A stretch of DNA of 6,197 nt. It comes from Verrucomicrobiota bacterium (GTDB lineage: Bacteria > Verrucomicrobiota > Verrucomicrobiia > Verrucomicrobiales > Akkermansiaceae). The stretch spans positions 1-6,197 of the forward strand of contig WBXE01000142.1 in the NCBI GenBank assembly GCA_008932955.1. The letters are read 5' to 3'. Position 1 is the first letter of the stretch; each line of letters opens with the position of its first letter. Under the pieces are notes generated by a model. That model did no database searches. It had not been told where the DNA came from and was given only the letters and a program-made list of their open reading frames with translations. Of the stretch, positions 1 through 6,056 are shown in pieces. Made by a program: the position numbers and the translations under genes.

Positions 1-50
1 AAAGCGGGACTGACCCCCATTGCCCACATCGGGCCTGCCCCAGTGCCGCG

Positions 51-72
51 GCAAACATCTCAGATGTCTTGC
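51..72. repeat. short imperfect inverted repeat before the methyltransferase
   Basis: GCAA-ACATCT (51-60) is followed after one base by AGATGT-C-TTGC (62-72). The arms are reverse complements, six plus four base pairs with C68 bulged. As RNA it would fold with a five-base loop (ACAT-CTCAG-ATGT). It lies upstream of the preferred ATG of the methyltransferase, so it would sit in the leader or promoter zone, and this is one reason to prefer that ATG over the TTG at 20. It is short enough to be chance. Confidence 0.35.
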
Positions 73-106
73 GGCGACGGCAGCTCGTGGCTACCATGCC
101 CCGCAG

Positions 107-1000
107 ATGCTTGATCTTCTCACTGCCGCCCTGGCCCGCCGCGTGCCGCTGTTCACCGCGCAGACCGACGCGCTGCGCCTCATCGATGGTGGCGGCGACG
201 GGCTGCCCGGCATCACATTGGAAGCCTACGCCGACCACTGGCTGGTGGCCACTACGGCAGCTACCAGGCCGGCGGAGCTCAGCGCCTGGTTGCGGCAGCA
301 AGGGCATACCTGCTATTGGAAAACCCTCGACCAACAGCAGAAACTCTCTCCGCGCCATCACTGCGGGCCTGCTCTCACCACTCCGTTTCAGATCCGCGAA
401 AACGGCCTGCAGCTTGAAATTTCGTTTCAAGCCGGCTATTCGCAAGGTATCTTCCTCGACCAACGCGACAACCGCGCCGAGGTCCGCCGCCGCCTCCAAC
501 CCGGCCAGCGCGTACTCAACACGTTTGCCTACACCGGCGCGTTTTCCGTAGCCGCCGCCAGCGCCGGAGCCGAAACGACCACCCTCGACCTGTCGCAACC
601 GTATCTCGACTGGGCCAAACGCAATTTCGCGCATAATTCACTCGATCCGGCGGCCCATCATTTTTGCAAAGGCGACACGTTCCACTGGTTGCAGCGCTTT
701 GCCAAGCAAGGCCGCACGTTTGACGCCATCATCCTCGATCCGCCGACGTTCTCCCGCGATGAGCAGGGAAAGGTATTTCGCGTTGAACATGACTTCGGTG
801 CCCTCGTCGCCCTCGCCCTCAACGTCCTAACACCCGGCGGCTGGCTGCTGTGCTCCACCAACTGCCGCAGCCTCCACGCCAGCGACTTTGAGCGCCAGAT
901 CCGCGCCGCCTCGCGCCGCCATCTCAACACCCGCGCCTCCCCGATGCCCGCCGACTTTCCCGACGGGACCTATCTGAAATCCGTGTGGGTGGATGCCTAG
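107..1000 (+). CDS. class I SAM-dependent rRNA methyltransferase, RlmI/RlmK-like, without PUA domain
   Basis: Likely transfers a methyl group from S-adenosylmethionine to a 23S rRNA base in the cytoplasm; the exact base cannot be read from the sequence. The 297-residue protein opens with the RLIxGxGDGLPG segment (24-35) typical of the central domain of RlmI-type enzymes. QGIFLDQRDNR follows (113-123), then the SAM-binding NTFAYTGAF (138-146), a DPPTF motif (211-215) and a CSTNC segment (249-253). E. coli RlmI is about 400 residues and has an N-terminal PUA RNA-binding domain, which is absent here. The reading frame opens after a TGA at 11-13. A TTG at 20 would add 29 residues of unfamiliar, Arg/Cys-rich sequence across a small palindrome, so I chose the ATG. 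No clear Shine-Dalgarno is visible. The family is secure; RlmI-like m5C versus RlmK-like m7G activity is open. Confidence 0.88.
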   Translation: MLDLLTAALARRVPLFTAQTDALRLIDGGGDGLPGITLEAYADHWLVATTAATRPAELSAWLRQQGHTCYWKTLDQQQKLSPRHHCGPALTTPFQIRENGLQLEISFQAGYSQGIFLDQRDNRAEVRRRLQPGQRVLNTFAYTGAFSVAAASAGAETTTLDLSQPYLDWAKRNFAHNSLDPAAHHFCKGDTFHWLQRFAKQGRTFDAIILDPPTFSRDEQGKVFRVEHDFGALVALALNVLTPGGWLLCSTNCRSLHASDFERQIRAASRRHLNTRASPMPADFPDGTYLKSVWVDA

Positions 1001-1021
1001 GGGGCGGGAATATATATCGCA

Positions 1022-1117
1022 TTGTAGCGGCGCGTCTATAACCGCCGCAGCCCATGCAGCGGCCATTCAACTAGCGCCATTTCATGCACATCGGCGGTCA
1101 TAGACGCGCCGCTACAA
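1022..1117. repeat. 26-bp inverted repeat around a 44-nt centre
   Basis: The left arm (1022-1047, starting TTGTAGCGGCGCGTC) and right arm (1092-1117, ending GACGCGCCGCTACAA) are reverse complements over 26 positions with one mismatch (A at 1040). The 44 bases between them (1048-1091) show no convincing pairing. The element fills most of the 183-nt gap between the methyltransferase stop and the M48 start. It has no T-run after the stem, so it does not look like a simple terminator. Size and shape suit a palindromic interspersed repeat (REP- or MITE-like). No target-site duplication is evident beyond a couple of bases. On RNA either strand would form a very stable stem-loop. Confidence 0.85.
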
Positions 1118-1183
1118 CACATCTCTCGTGACTTAGGACAGTTATGATTGCGCGGGCACCTCGAGCGCTGCATGCTGGCGCGG

Positions 1184-2455
1184 ATGAATGAGTGGAATTT
1201 CATGACGGTGATCATTGTGGTGGGCGTGTTTGCGCTGTGGAAACTCGAACTGGCCGCCACCTTGCTGAACCTGCGGGCCTTCCCCGCTACGGTGCCGGCT
1301 GACCTCGCGGAGTTGATGGACACGCCAAAACTCGATCAGGCGCGCGACTACCTGCGCGTCAATGCCCGCTTCGGCATGTTTCAGGCGAGCGTCTCGCTAA
1401 CCGTGTTGCTGGTGTTCTGGGGGCTGGGCGGGTTCGGCTGGTTAGATGGATTGGCACGTGGCTGGGCCAGCTCGGAATTGCCAGCGGGACTGGTGTTTCT
1501 GTCGCTGTTGTTGCTAGGGCAAACCCTCATTGGTCTGCCGTTTGCGGTGTACGATACGTTTGTCATCGAGCAGGGATTTGGATTCAACCGCGCCACGCCG
1601 CGCACCTTCATCCTCGACCGCCTAAAAGGCCTGCTGCTCGCCGCCCTGTTGGGCCTGCCGCTGCTGGCCGCCGTGTTGTGGATTTTTACTCACGTCGCCC
1701 ACGCCTGGCTGTGGGCCTGGGCGGTGGTCACGATTTTCCAACTGGCACTCACCTATCTGGCGCCGTCGTGGATCATGCCGCTGTTCAACAAATTCACGCC
1801 GATGCCCGATGGCCCACTCAAACAAGCCATCGAGGCCTTGGGCGATCGCTGTCACTTCCCCCTCTCCGGCGTGCTCGTGATGGATGGCTCAAAGCGCTCA
1901 ACCAAAGCCAACGCCTTCTTCACCGGCTTGGGCAAACGCAAAAAAATCGCGCTCTTCGATACGCTGATAGAAAAAAGCTGCCAGGCTGAATTGCTTGGCG
2001 TGCTGGCCCACGAGATCGGCCACTTCCGTTGCGGTCATATCCGGCAGCGGCTGGCTGTAGGCATCATGCAAAGCGCCGCCATCTTTTTCCTGCTCGGTCT
2101 AGCCACCGACCCCCACGGGGATTTCGCGCGCCTGCTGTTTGATGCCTTTGGGGTTAGAACTATCTCGCCGCACGTCGGCCTGGTGCTATTTGTTATCTTG
2201 CTGGAGCCTGTCAGTAAATTGCTAGGCGTGCTGGCCAACACCTGGTCTCGCCGCCACGAGTTTGAGGCCGATGCCTACGCCGCCAAGGCCACTGGCGACG
2301 GCGCCGCTCTCGGCGAGGCCCTCAAAAAACTTTCCGTCGATCACCTATCGCATCCAACGCCGGCGGCCTTGCGGGTGTGGTTGGATTACTCGCATCCACC
2401 GCTGCTGCAACGTCTCGCCGCGCTGCGCAAGGTCGGCCAACCCGAGGGCCGGTAA
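1184..2455 (+). CDS. M48 family integral-membrane zinc metalloprotease, Ste24/CAAX protease 1-like
   Basis: A multi-pass membrane endopeptidase of the Ste24 group (423 residues, usual family length). Several hydrophobic segments precede the catalytic part, including one near residues 7-18. Signature motifs are in order: RSTKANAFFTG (238-248), the zinc site HEIGH (276-280) with catalytic Glu277, then two further hydrophobic stretches, and RRHEFEAD with the probable third zinc ligand Glu359. A C-terminal HPP segment (YSHPPLLQR) also matches Ste24 proteins. In eukaryotes these enzymes process prenylated CAAX proteins. Bacteria lack that substrate class, so a role in membrane-protein quality control, as for HtpX, is inference. 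Start choice: ATG 1184 places the first membrane helix right after the start; ATG 1172, ATG 1202 and TTG 1148 are in frame too. No strong Shine-Dalgarno. It follows the large inverted repeat and so may have its own promoter. Confidence 0.92.
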   Translation: MNEWNFMTVIIVVGVFALWKLELAATLLNLRAFPATVPADLAELMDTPKLDQARDYLRVNARFGMFQASVSLTVLLVFWGLGGFGWLDGLARGWASSELPAGLVFLSLLLLGQTLIGLPFAVYDTFVIEQGFGFNRATPRTFILDRLKGLLLAALLGLPLLAAVLWIFTHVAHAWLWAWAVVTIFQLALTYLAPSWIMPLFNKFTPMPDGPLKQAIEALGDRCHFPLSGVLVMDGSKRSTKANAFFTGLGKRKKIALFDTLIEKSCQAELLGVLAHEIGHFRCGHIRQRLAVGIMQSAAIFFLLGLATDPHGDFARLLFDAFGVRTISPHVGLVLFVILLEPVSKLLGVLANTWSRRHEFEADAYAAKATGDGAALGEALKKLSVDHLSHPTPAALRVWLDYSHPPLLQRLAALRKVGQPEGR

Positions 2456-2480
2456 CGCCGGCAAGTGGGGCACGGGCGGC

Positions 2481-2510
2481 GCGCTCAATACTGTCAATTT
2501 AGCGCTTTTT
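2481..2510 (+). terminator. possible weak rho-independent terminator after the M48 protease
   Basis: GCGCT (2481-2485) pairs with AGCGC (2501-2505) and is followed at once by five T (2506-2510). The stem is only five base pairs and the loop 15 nt, so efficiency would be modest. Its place, 25 nt past the protease stop and before the repeat cluster, fits termination on the plus strand. Confidence 0.35.
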
Positions 2511-2518
2511 GATCGGAC

Positions 2519-2623
2519 CACAGGCGTCTCGCCTGTGATGGAAGACAGCGCGTGCCGCCTGTCTGCGCTTGAGACGACAGGCTGGAAGCCCGTTGTTCAT
2601 GACAGGCTGGAAGCCTATCTTCC
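2519..2623. repeat. cluster of small hairpins plus a 15-bp direct repeat
   Basis: Four elements follow one another. CACAGGCG-TCT-CGCCTGTG (2519-2537) is a perfect eight-base-pair hairpin. AGACAG (2543-2548) pairs with CTGTCT (2559-2564). GACAGGCTGGAAGCC occurs twice (2576-2590 and 2601-2615), 25 nt apart, and the second copy contains the small palindrome AGGCT-GGA-AGCCT. GGAAG (2609-2613) pairs with CTTCC (2619-2623). The ACAGGC/GCCTGT word recurs through all parts, so the cluster looks like one degenerate repeat family. It lies wholly between the M48 stop (2455) and the preferred DedA start (2674), a gap of 218 nt with no other gene. Confidence 0.7.
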
Positions 2624-2673
2624 GCGCTTCGGTCTTGCCATCGGGGAATTTCTGCGCATTCTTCGCGGCACGT

Positions 2674-3339
2674 ATGATGCAGGCATTGATTGAAACCTGG
2701 TTCCACTGGGTGCATGAGTGGGGGTATGGCGGGGTCGTCCTGCTGATGGCAATGGAAAGCTCGATTTTTCCGGTGCCCAGCGAATTGGTGATCCCCCCGG
2801 CGGCGATTCTAGCGGCCCATGGCAGTGGCAGCATGACCCTCGCGGGGGTGATTGTGGCCGGCACCCTCGGCTCGTGGCTGGGCGCGGCCATCACGTATTG
2901 GGCCGCCCTGTTAGTTGGGCGACCGGTGGTGCTGCGCTTCGGCAAGTACTGCTTCATGCCTGCGGCGAAGGTTTTGCGGGCCGAGCGCTTCATGCACCGC
3001 TACGAAGGCGGCGGCATCTTTTTCGCTAGATTGTTGCCGGTCATCCGCCACTTGATCTCTATCCCCGCCGGCCTCATCGGCATGGGCTTTGCCAAGTTCA
3101 GCCTGCTCACCCTCGTCGGCTCGGCGATCTGGTGCGCGGTGCTCGCCGCGCTCGGCCAAAAAGTCGGCAACCAGCTCGATGCCCAACAAATGGACGCGCT
3201 CCGCAAGGGCGAAGGCGTCGACCTAACCCACCTGATCCACTCCGTTAAGCACGAGGCGTCCTGGATCATTCTGGCCGTGGCCGGGGTATGCTTCCTGTAT
3301 TTCGTCGCCATGCGCCTAACGAAGGCCGGTAAGTCTTGA
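2674..3339 (+). CDS. DedA/VTT family integral membrane protein
   Basis: A polytopic inner-membrane protein of 221 residues, the usual size of DedA proteins. The family is linked to proton-dependent membrane homeostasis, and several members return undecaprenyl phosphate or other lipids across the membrane; the substrate of this one is unknown. Visible signatures are Glu28 with FPVPSE (32-37), the re-entrant acidic/proline motif, and FFARLLPVIRHLISIPAG (116-133) with the conserved Arg119, Arg125 and PAG. Most relatives have Gly-Arg where this has Ala118-Arg119. A long hydrophobic segment near the C terminus is followed by a basic tail. Two adjacent ATGs (2674, 2677) are equally good. The frame stays open back to 2569, but that extension crosses the repeat cluster and gives non-membrane, Pro/Arg-rich sequence, so I left it out. 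The stop lies nine bases from the convergent gpsA stop. Confidence 0.9.
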   Translation: MMQALIETWFHWVHEWGYGGVVLLMAMESSIFPVPSELVIPPAAILAAHGSGSMTLAGVIVAGTLGSWLGAAITYWAALLVGRPVVLRFGKYCFMPAAKVLRAERFMHRYEGGGIFFARLLPVIRHLISIPAGLIGMGFAKFSLLTLVGSAIWCAVLAALGQKVGNQLDAQQMDALRKGEGVDLTHLIHSVKHEASWIILAVAGVCFLYFVAMRLTKAGKS

Positions 3340-3348
3340 GTTCCTTTT

Positions 3349-4356
3349 CTAACTGCACTCCGGGCGCGGGTCGCGATCGAGCAATTCGCGCATTGCCACG
3401 GCGGCCGGCTTGCCTTGATAGAGAATCGCGTACACCGCGTCGATGATCGGGGTGCGCACCCCGGCCTTGCGGGCGGCGTCGTGGATCGACAGCGCGTTGG
3501 GCACGCCCTCGGCCACCATGCCCAGCGCGGCGACCGCCTCATCGAGCGATTGGCCGGTGCCTATGGCGAGTCCGACGCGGTGGTTGCGCGAGTGTTCGGA
3601 AAAGCATGTGACGATGAGGTCACCGACGCCGGAGAGCCCGGCAAACGTTTCCTGGCGGCCGCCGAGAGCCACGCCGAGACGGGTCATTTCGGCTAGGGCG
3701 CGGGTGACCAAAGCGGCTACGGCGTTGTCGCCGAGTCCCAGGCCGTGGGCCATGCCGGCGGCGATGGCATAGACGTTTTTCACTGCGCCGCCGAGCTCGA
3801 TACCCGCCACGTCATCACTGGTGTAAACGCGGAAATGTGGCAACGTGAACAGCTCCTGTAGCGAGTCCGCCAACCCAGCGTCGCTAGAGGCTACCACCGC
3901 GCAGGTGACCAAATCCATGGCGATTTCCTCGGCGTGGTTCGGGCCTGTTAGAACGCCGATCGGATTATGCGGAAACACATCGCGCAATATCTGACTGAGC
4001 CGCTCGCCGGTGTTGCGTTCGATGCCCTTGCCGCACGACAGCAGCGGCACGTCGGTCGCCAGCCCCAGCGCGGCGAGCTTTTCCGCCTCCGAGCGAATCG
4101 CCGCCGAAGGCACCGCAAAGATAACCAGCGGCTGACTCAGCGCCTCGCGATGCTCAGTGGTGGCGCGGACCTGCGGTGGCAATTCGATGGATGTTAGATA
4201 CTTTGGATTGCGGTGCTCGCGGTTGATGCCATCGACGCATTTGGCCTCGATAGAAACCAGCACGATGGACTCGAGTTTGGGCCCGAGCAATTTGGCCAGA
4301 GCGGTGCCGAGCGAGCCCGCGCCTAGAATCGCGGCTGAGGTGAATGGTAAGGGCAT
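3349..4356 (-). CDS. gpsA: glycerol-3-phosphate dehydrogenase [NAD(P)+]
   Basis: Reduces dihydroxyacetone phosphate to sn-glycerol 3-phosphate in the cytoplasm, the entry step for phospholipid synthesis. The 335-residue length is standard. The N-terminal Rossmann fold begins with GAGSLGTALA (12-21), then comes FAVPS (80-84), GKGIE (109-113), GPNHAEEIA (138-146) and the C-terminal domain with GGAVKNVYAIAAGM, whose Lys193 matches the catalytic lysine. GLSGVGDLIVTC and SRNHRVG follow as expected. Small departures are SCGKGIE where many enzymes have S-x-TKGIE, and GPNHA where GPSFA is common. An in-frame TTG at 4410 would add 18 residues translated from the repeat arm; the ATG at 4356 starts five residues before the nucleotide-binding strand and is preferred. 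No purine-rich ribosome site; CTTCCC abuts the ATG. It probably shares a transcript with plsY, whose product uses its product, though a repeat structure lies between them. Confidence 0.96.
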   Translation of the reverse strand: MPLPFTSAAILGAGSLGTALAKLLGPKLESIVLVSIEAKCVDGINREHRNPKYLTSIELPPQVRATTEHREALSQPLVIFAVPSAAIRSEAEKLAALGLATDVPLLSCGKGIERNTGERLSQILRDVFPHNPIGVLTGPNHAEEIAMDLVTCAVVASSDAGLADSLQELFTLPHFRVYTSDDVAGIELGGAVKNVYAIAAGMAHGLGLGDNAVAALVTRALAEMTRLGVALGGRQETFAGLSGVGDLIVTCFSEHSRNHRVGLAIGTGQSLDEAVAALGMVAEGVPNALSIHDAARKAGVRTPIIDAVYAILYQGKPAAVAMRELLDRDPRPECS

Positions 4357-4385
4357 GGGAAGGTATGAGTTATCGGTTATTGGGA

Positions 4386-4528
4386 CAAGACGCAAGACGG
4401 CAAGATACAAGACTCAAGACAAGAGAAGATAGCGCAGCGGTTCTACATCTGCTCTTCTCTTGCGTCTTGCGTCTTGCGTCTTGCGTCTTGCAGTCTTGCA
4501 GTCTTGTGTCTTCAAGTCTTCTGTCTTC
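4386..4528. repeat. heptamer array with inverted partner between plsY and gpsA
   Basis: On the plus strand, CTTCTCTTG (4454-4462) leads into four exact CGTCTTG heptamers (4463-4490), two CAGTCTTG octamers (4491-4506) and three decayed units TGTCTTC, AAGTCTTC, TGTCTTC (4507-4528). To the left, 4386-4428 carries the reverse complement family: CAAGACG, CAAGACGG, CAAGATA, CAAGACT, CAAGAC, then AAGAGAAG. The two halves (4386-4428 and 4454-4490) can pair as a long imperfect stem of roughly 35-40 base pairs around a 25-nt centre (4429-4453). The right end overlaps the last five codons and the stop of plsY. The unit is seven bases and the spacing has no unique spacers, so this is a microsatellite-like inverted array and not CRISPR. 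Within a plsY-gpsA transcript it would form a large stem-loop that could slow transcription or stabilise RNA; that is inference. Confidence 0.88.
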
Positions 4529-5243
4529 TTTCAAATCGATGCTCGGTGCCGAGGCGCAGGCGCTGGATATTGGAGCGGTGTTTCCACACTCCTAATAATG
4601 CCACCACCACCGAAAATGCGAACAACGGCTTGTTCCATGTACCCGCTTGCCACAGGGTTGGCAGGGTCGGGTCGTTGTGGAGATGATGGAAGCGTGCTCC
4701 CAAATGAGTGACCACCGGCAAAATCGCCACGCTACCGATGCTGGCTACCGAAACGTAACGCGTGGTCACAAACAACAGATACCATGCTAACAAAAGTATC
4801 ACGATCGCCGCGGGCATCAGGGCGATGACCACTCCGGCTGAAGTGGCAATGCCTTTGCCACCTTTGAACCCGACCCACGGCGAATAATTGTGACCCAAGA
4901 TGGCACACAAGCCGGTGAGCACCTGGACGAGCTGCGCAAGCCATTGTTGGTCACTGGGCAAAACCATGGCGTGGGCTTGCAACCCGGTGATGACCATGCT
5001 GGTTGGCTCGGCACTGAAACGGATCAGATTAATCGCCAGCAGCGTGGGAATGAATCCCTTGAGCGCATCCAACACCAGACAGGCAACACCATATTTTTTT
5101 CCCATCACCCGCAGCACATTCGTCGCGCCGATGTTGCCGGACCCTTGCTTGCGGATATCGATGCCCCTGGCCTTGGCGATGAGCAGGCCAAAGGGAATCG
5201 AGCCTAGCAAAAAGGCGAGTAGCGGGCAGATCCAAAGTTGCAT
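4512..5243 (-). CDS. plsY: glycerol-3-phosphate acyltransferase (acyl-phosphate dependent)
   Basis: Transfers an acyl group from acyl phosphate to position 1 of glycerol 3-phosphate at the inner membrane, giving lysophosphatidate. The three PlsY motifs are intact: GSIPFG (14-19), GSGNIGATN (34-42) with a following DALKG (59-63), and GHNYSPWVGFKGGKGIATS (117-135). Hydrophobic segments flank each motif, as in the multi-span family fold. At 243 residues it is longer than the usual 195-215. The excess lies in a loop at about 76-104, a second loop near 183-205 (HHLHNDPTLP and onward), and a charged C-terminal tail. The last residues (RRQKT) are encoded by the edge of the heptamer array. CTCCC abuts the ATG and no Shine-Dalgarno is seen. 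It follows the cyclophilin by 20 nt and precedes gpsA by 155 nt, so co-transcription with both is likely. Confidence 0.95.
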   Translation of the reverse strand: MQLWICPLLAFLLGSIPFGLLIAKARGIDIRKQGSGNIGATNVLRVMGKKYGVACLVLDALKGFIPTLLAINLIRFSAEPTSMVITGLQAHAMVLPSDQQWLAQLVQVLTGLCAILGHNYSPWVGFKGGKGIATSAGVVIALMPAAIVILLLAWYLLFVTTRYVSVASIGSVAILPVVTHLGARFHHLHNDPTLPTLWQAGTWNKPLFAFSVVVALLGVWKHRSNIQRLRLGTEHRFERRQKT

Positions 5244-5263
5244 GGGAGGAGCGAAGGGGCCGC

Positions 5264-5926
5264 TTACTCGGCGGAGATGGAATCAATCACTACGTTGGCC
5301 AGCGGCACGTCGCTGCTGGGCAGGGTCATTTTCTCGCCGGAGGTCGGGTTGCGCATCGTCAATTCCTTCTGGCCGGTGGCCACGGCTTTGATTTTATCGA
5401 CCACCTCCATGCCGGAGATCACCTTGCCAAACACCGCGTAGCCGCCGTTGCTCGGAAAGTTCAGTGCGGCGTTGTCGGCCACGTTGATGAAAAACTGCGC
5501 CGTGGCACTGTTCGGGTCGGAGGTGCGTGCCATCGCGATGGTTCCGAGGTCATTCTTGAGGCCGTTCTGGCCCTCATTAACAATTCCCTTGCCGGAAACT
5601 TTTTCCACCAGCTTCCCATCATCCACGGCGAAGCCGCCGCCTTGAATCATGAAACCATTGATCACCCGGTGAAAAACCGTGCCGTCGTAATGCTTCTTCT
5701 TCACGTAGCCGAGGAAATTCGCCACCGTCACCGGGGCTTTTTCCGCGTTGAGTTCCACCACAATCTCACCCTGGCTCGTCTTGAAGCGGACTTTAGGGGC
5801 TTTGGTGGGGGCGACTTTGGTTTCAAGGGCTTTGGTATCGGCCGCCGCGGGCGGGGCCTTTTTCTCTTGGGCGCAGACAAGAACCGGCATCAGAAGCATG
5901 GCGAGGAGTGCGGAACGTCGTTTCAT
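5264..5926 (-). CDS. secreted peptidyl-prolyl cis-trans isomerase, cyclophilin type
   Basis: Catalyses cis-trans isomerisation of X-Pro bonds during folding, here most likely in the periplasm. The 220-residue precursor begins MKRR followed by a hydrophobic core and VCA (17-19), a good type I signal peptidase site before Gln20. The Cys18 context does not fit a lipobox, since the residue before it is Val. A Lys/Ala/Pro/Thr-rich linker (20-45) leads to the cyclophilin domain. The active-site strip is FHRVINGFMIQGG (85-97), with catalytic Arg87, Phe92 and Gln95, then MARTSDPNSATAQFFIN (132-148) and a GYAVFGKV segment. All key residues are present. The chosen ATG gives the signal peptide; a longer in-frame start at 6013 would put an Arg/Gly-rich stretch in front of it. 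AGGA nine bases before the ATG is the best ribosome site in the window. It is first in the minus-strand run with plsY and gpsA. Confidence 0.94.
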   Translation of the reverse strand: MKRRSALLAMLLMPVLVCAQEKKAPPAAADTKALETKVAPTKAPKVRFKTSQGEIVVELNAEKAPVTVANFLGYVKKKHYDGTVFHRVINGFMIQGGGFAVDDGKLVEKVSGKGIVNEGQNGLKNDLGTIAMARTSDPNSATAQFFINVADNAALNFPSNGGYAVFGKVISGMEVVDKIKAVATGQKELTMRNPTSGEKMTLPSSDVPLANVVIDSISAE

Positions 5927-6018
5927 CGGGCCGAGTCCTACCCGAGTTGCCCGCCCCCGGCAAGCCCGCTCATCAAAAGTTGCGCCCCGCCCCCCACAAT
6001 CCCCTACCCTCACTCACA

Positions 6019-6047
6019 AAAATAGATTTTCTCCACAAAAAACCCAA
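6019..6047 (-). promoter_or_regulatory. candidate sigma70-like promoter for the cyclophilin-plsY-gpsA run
   Basis: On the minus strand TTGGGT (6047-6042) and TATTTT (6024-6019) are separated by 17 bp (6041-6025). This sits in the only AT-rich patch of an otherwise GC-rich gap, and about 93 bases lie between the -10 and the cyclophilin ATG. Each hexamer matches consensus at four of six positions, so the call rests mostly on spacing and base composition. Confidence 0.35.
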
Positions 6048-6056
6048 AAAATAGAC

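Noticed and set aside
1..13. 3' end of an upstream gene stopping at TGA 11-13
   Set aside because: Only three codons are in the window, which cannot be judged.
20..106. TTG start adding 29 residues to the methyltransferase
   Set aside because: The added sequence has no family resemblance, includes a small palindrome, and the ATG at 107 leads directly into the conserved region.
1022..1117. Rho-independent terminator of the methyltransferase
   Set aside because: The stem is strong but the loop is 44 nt and no T-run follows on either strand.
1143..1148. TATGAT as a -10 element for the M48 gene
   Set aside because: Five of six match, but no acceptable -35 lies 16-18 bp upstream and there is no extended -10 TG.
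1144..1191. 15-codon ATG reading frame overlapping the M48 start by eight bases
   Set aside because: It could be a leader peptide with translational coupling, but there is no ribosome site and nothing beyond its position supports it.
2569..2673. N-terminal extension of DedA
   Set aside because: It would be translated through the repeat cluster and does not resemble DedA proteins; the tandem ATGs at 2674/2677 give normal length.
2499..2993. 164-residue minus-strand reading frame
   Set aside because: Antisense to DedA and the repeat cluster, with low-complexity Arg/Pro-rich content and no recognisable motif: a shadow of GC-rich coding sequence.
3000..3542. 180-residue minus-strand reading frame across the dedA and gpsA ends
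   Set aside because: Overlaps two well-supported genes; it is a shifted frame of gpsA followed by antisense dedA.
4454..4528. CRISPR-like array
   Set aside because: The unit is seven to eight bases with no spacers and no cas genes nearby; it is a simple tandem repeat.
5872..5875. Lipoprotein signal at Cys18 of the cyclophilin
   Set aside because: The residues before the cysteine are V-L-V, lacking the small residue at -1 that a lipobox needs; VCA followed by Gln fits signal peptidase I better.
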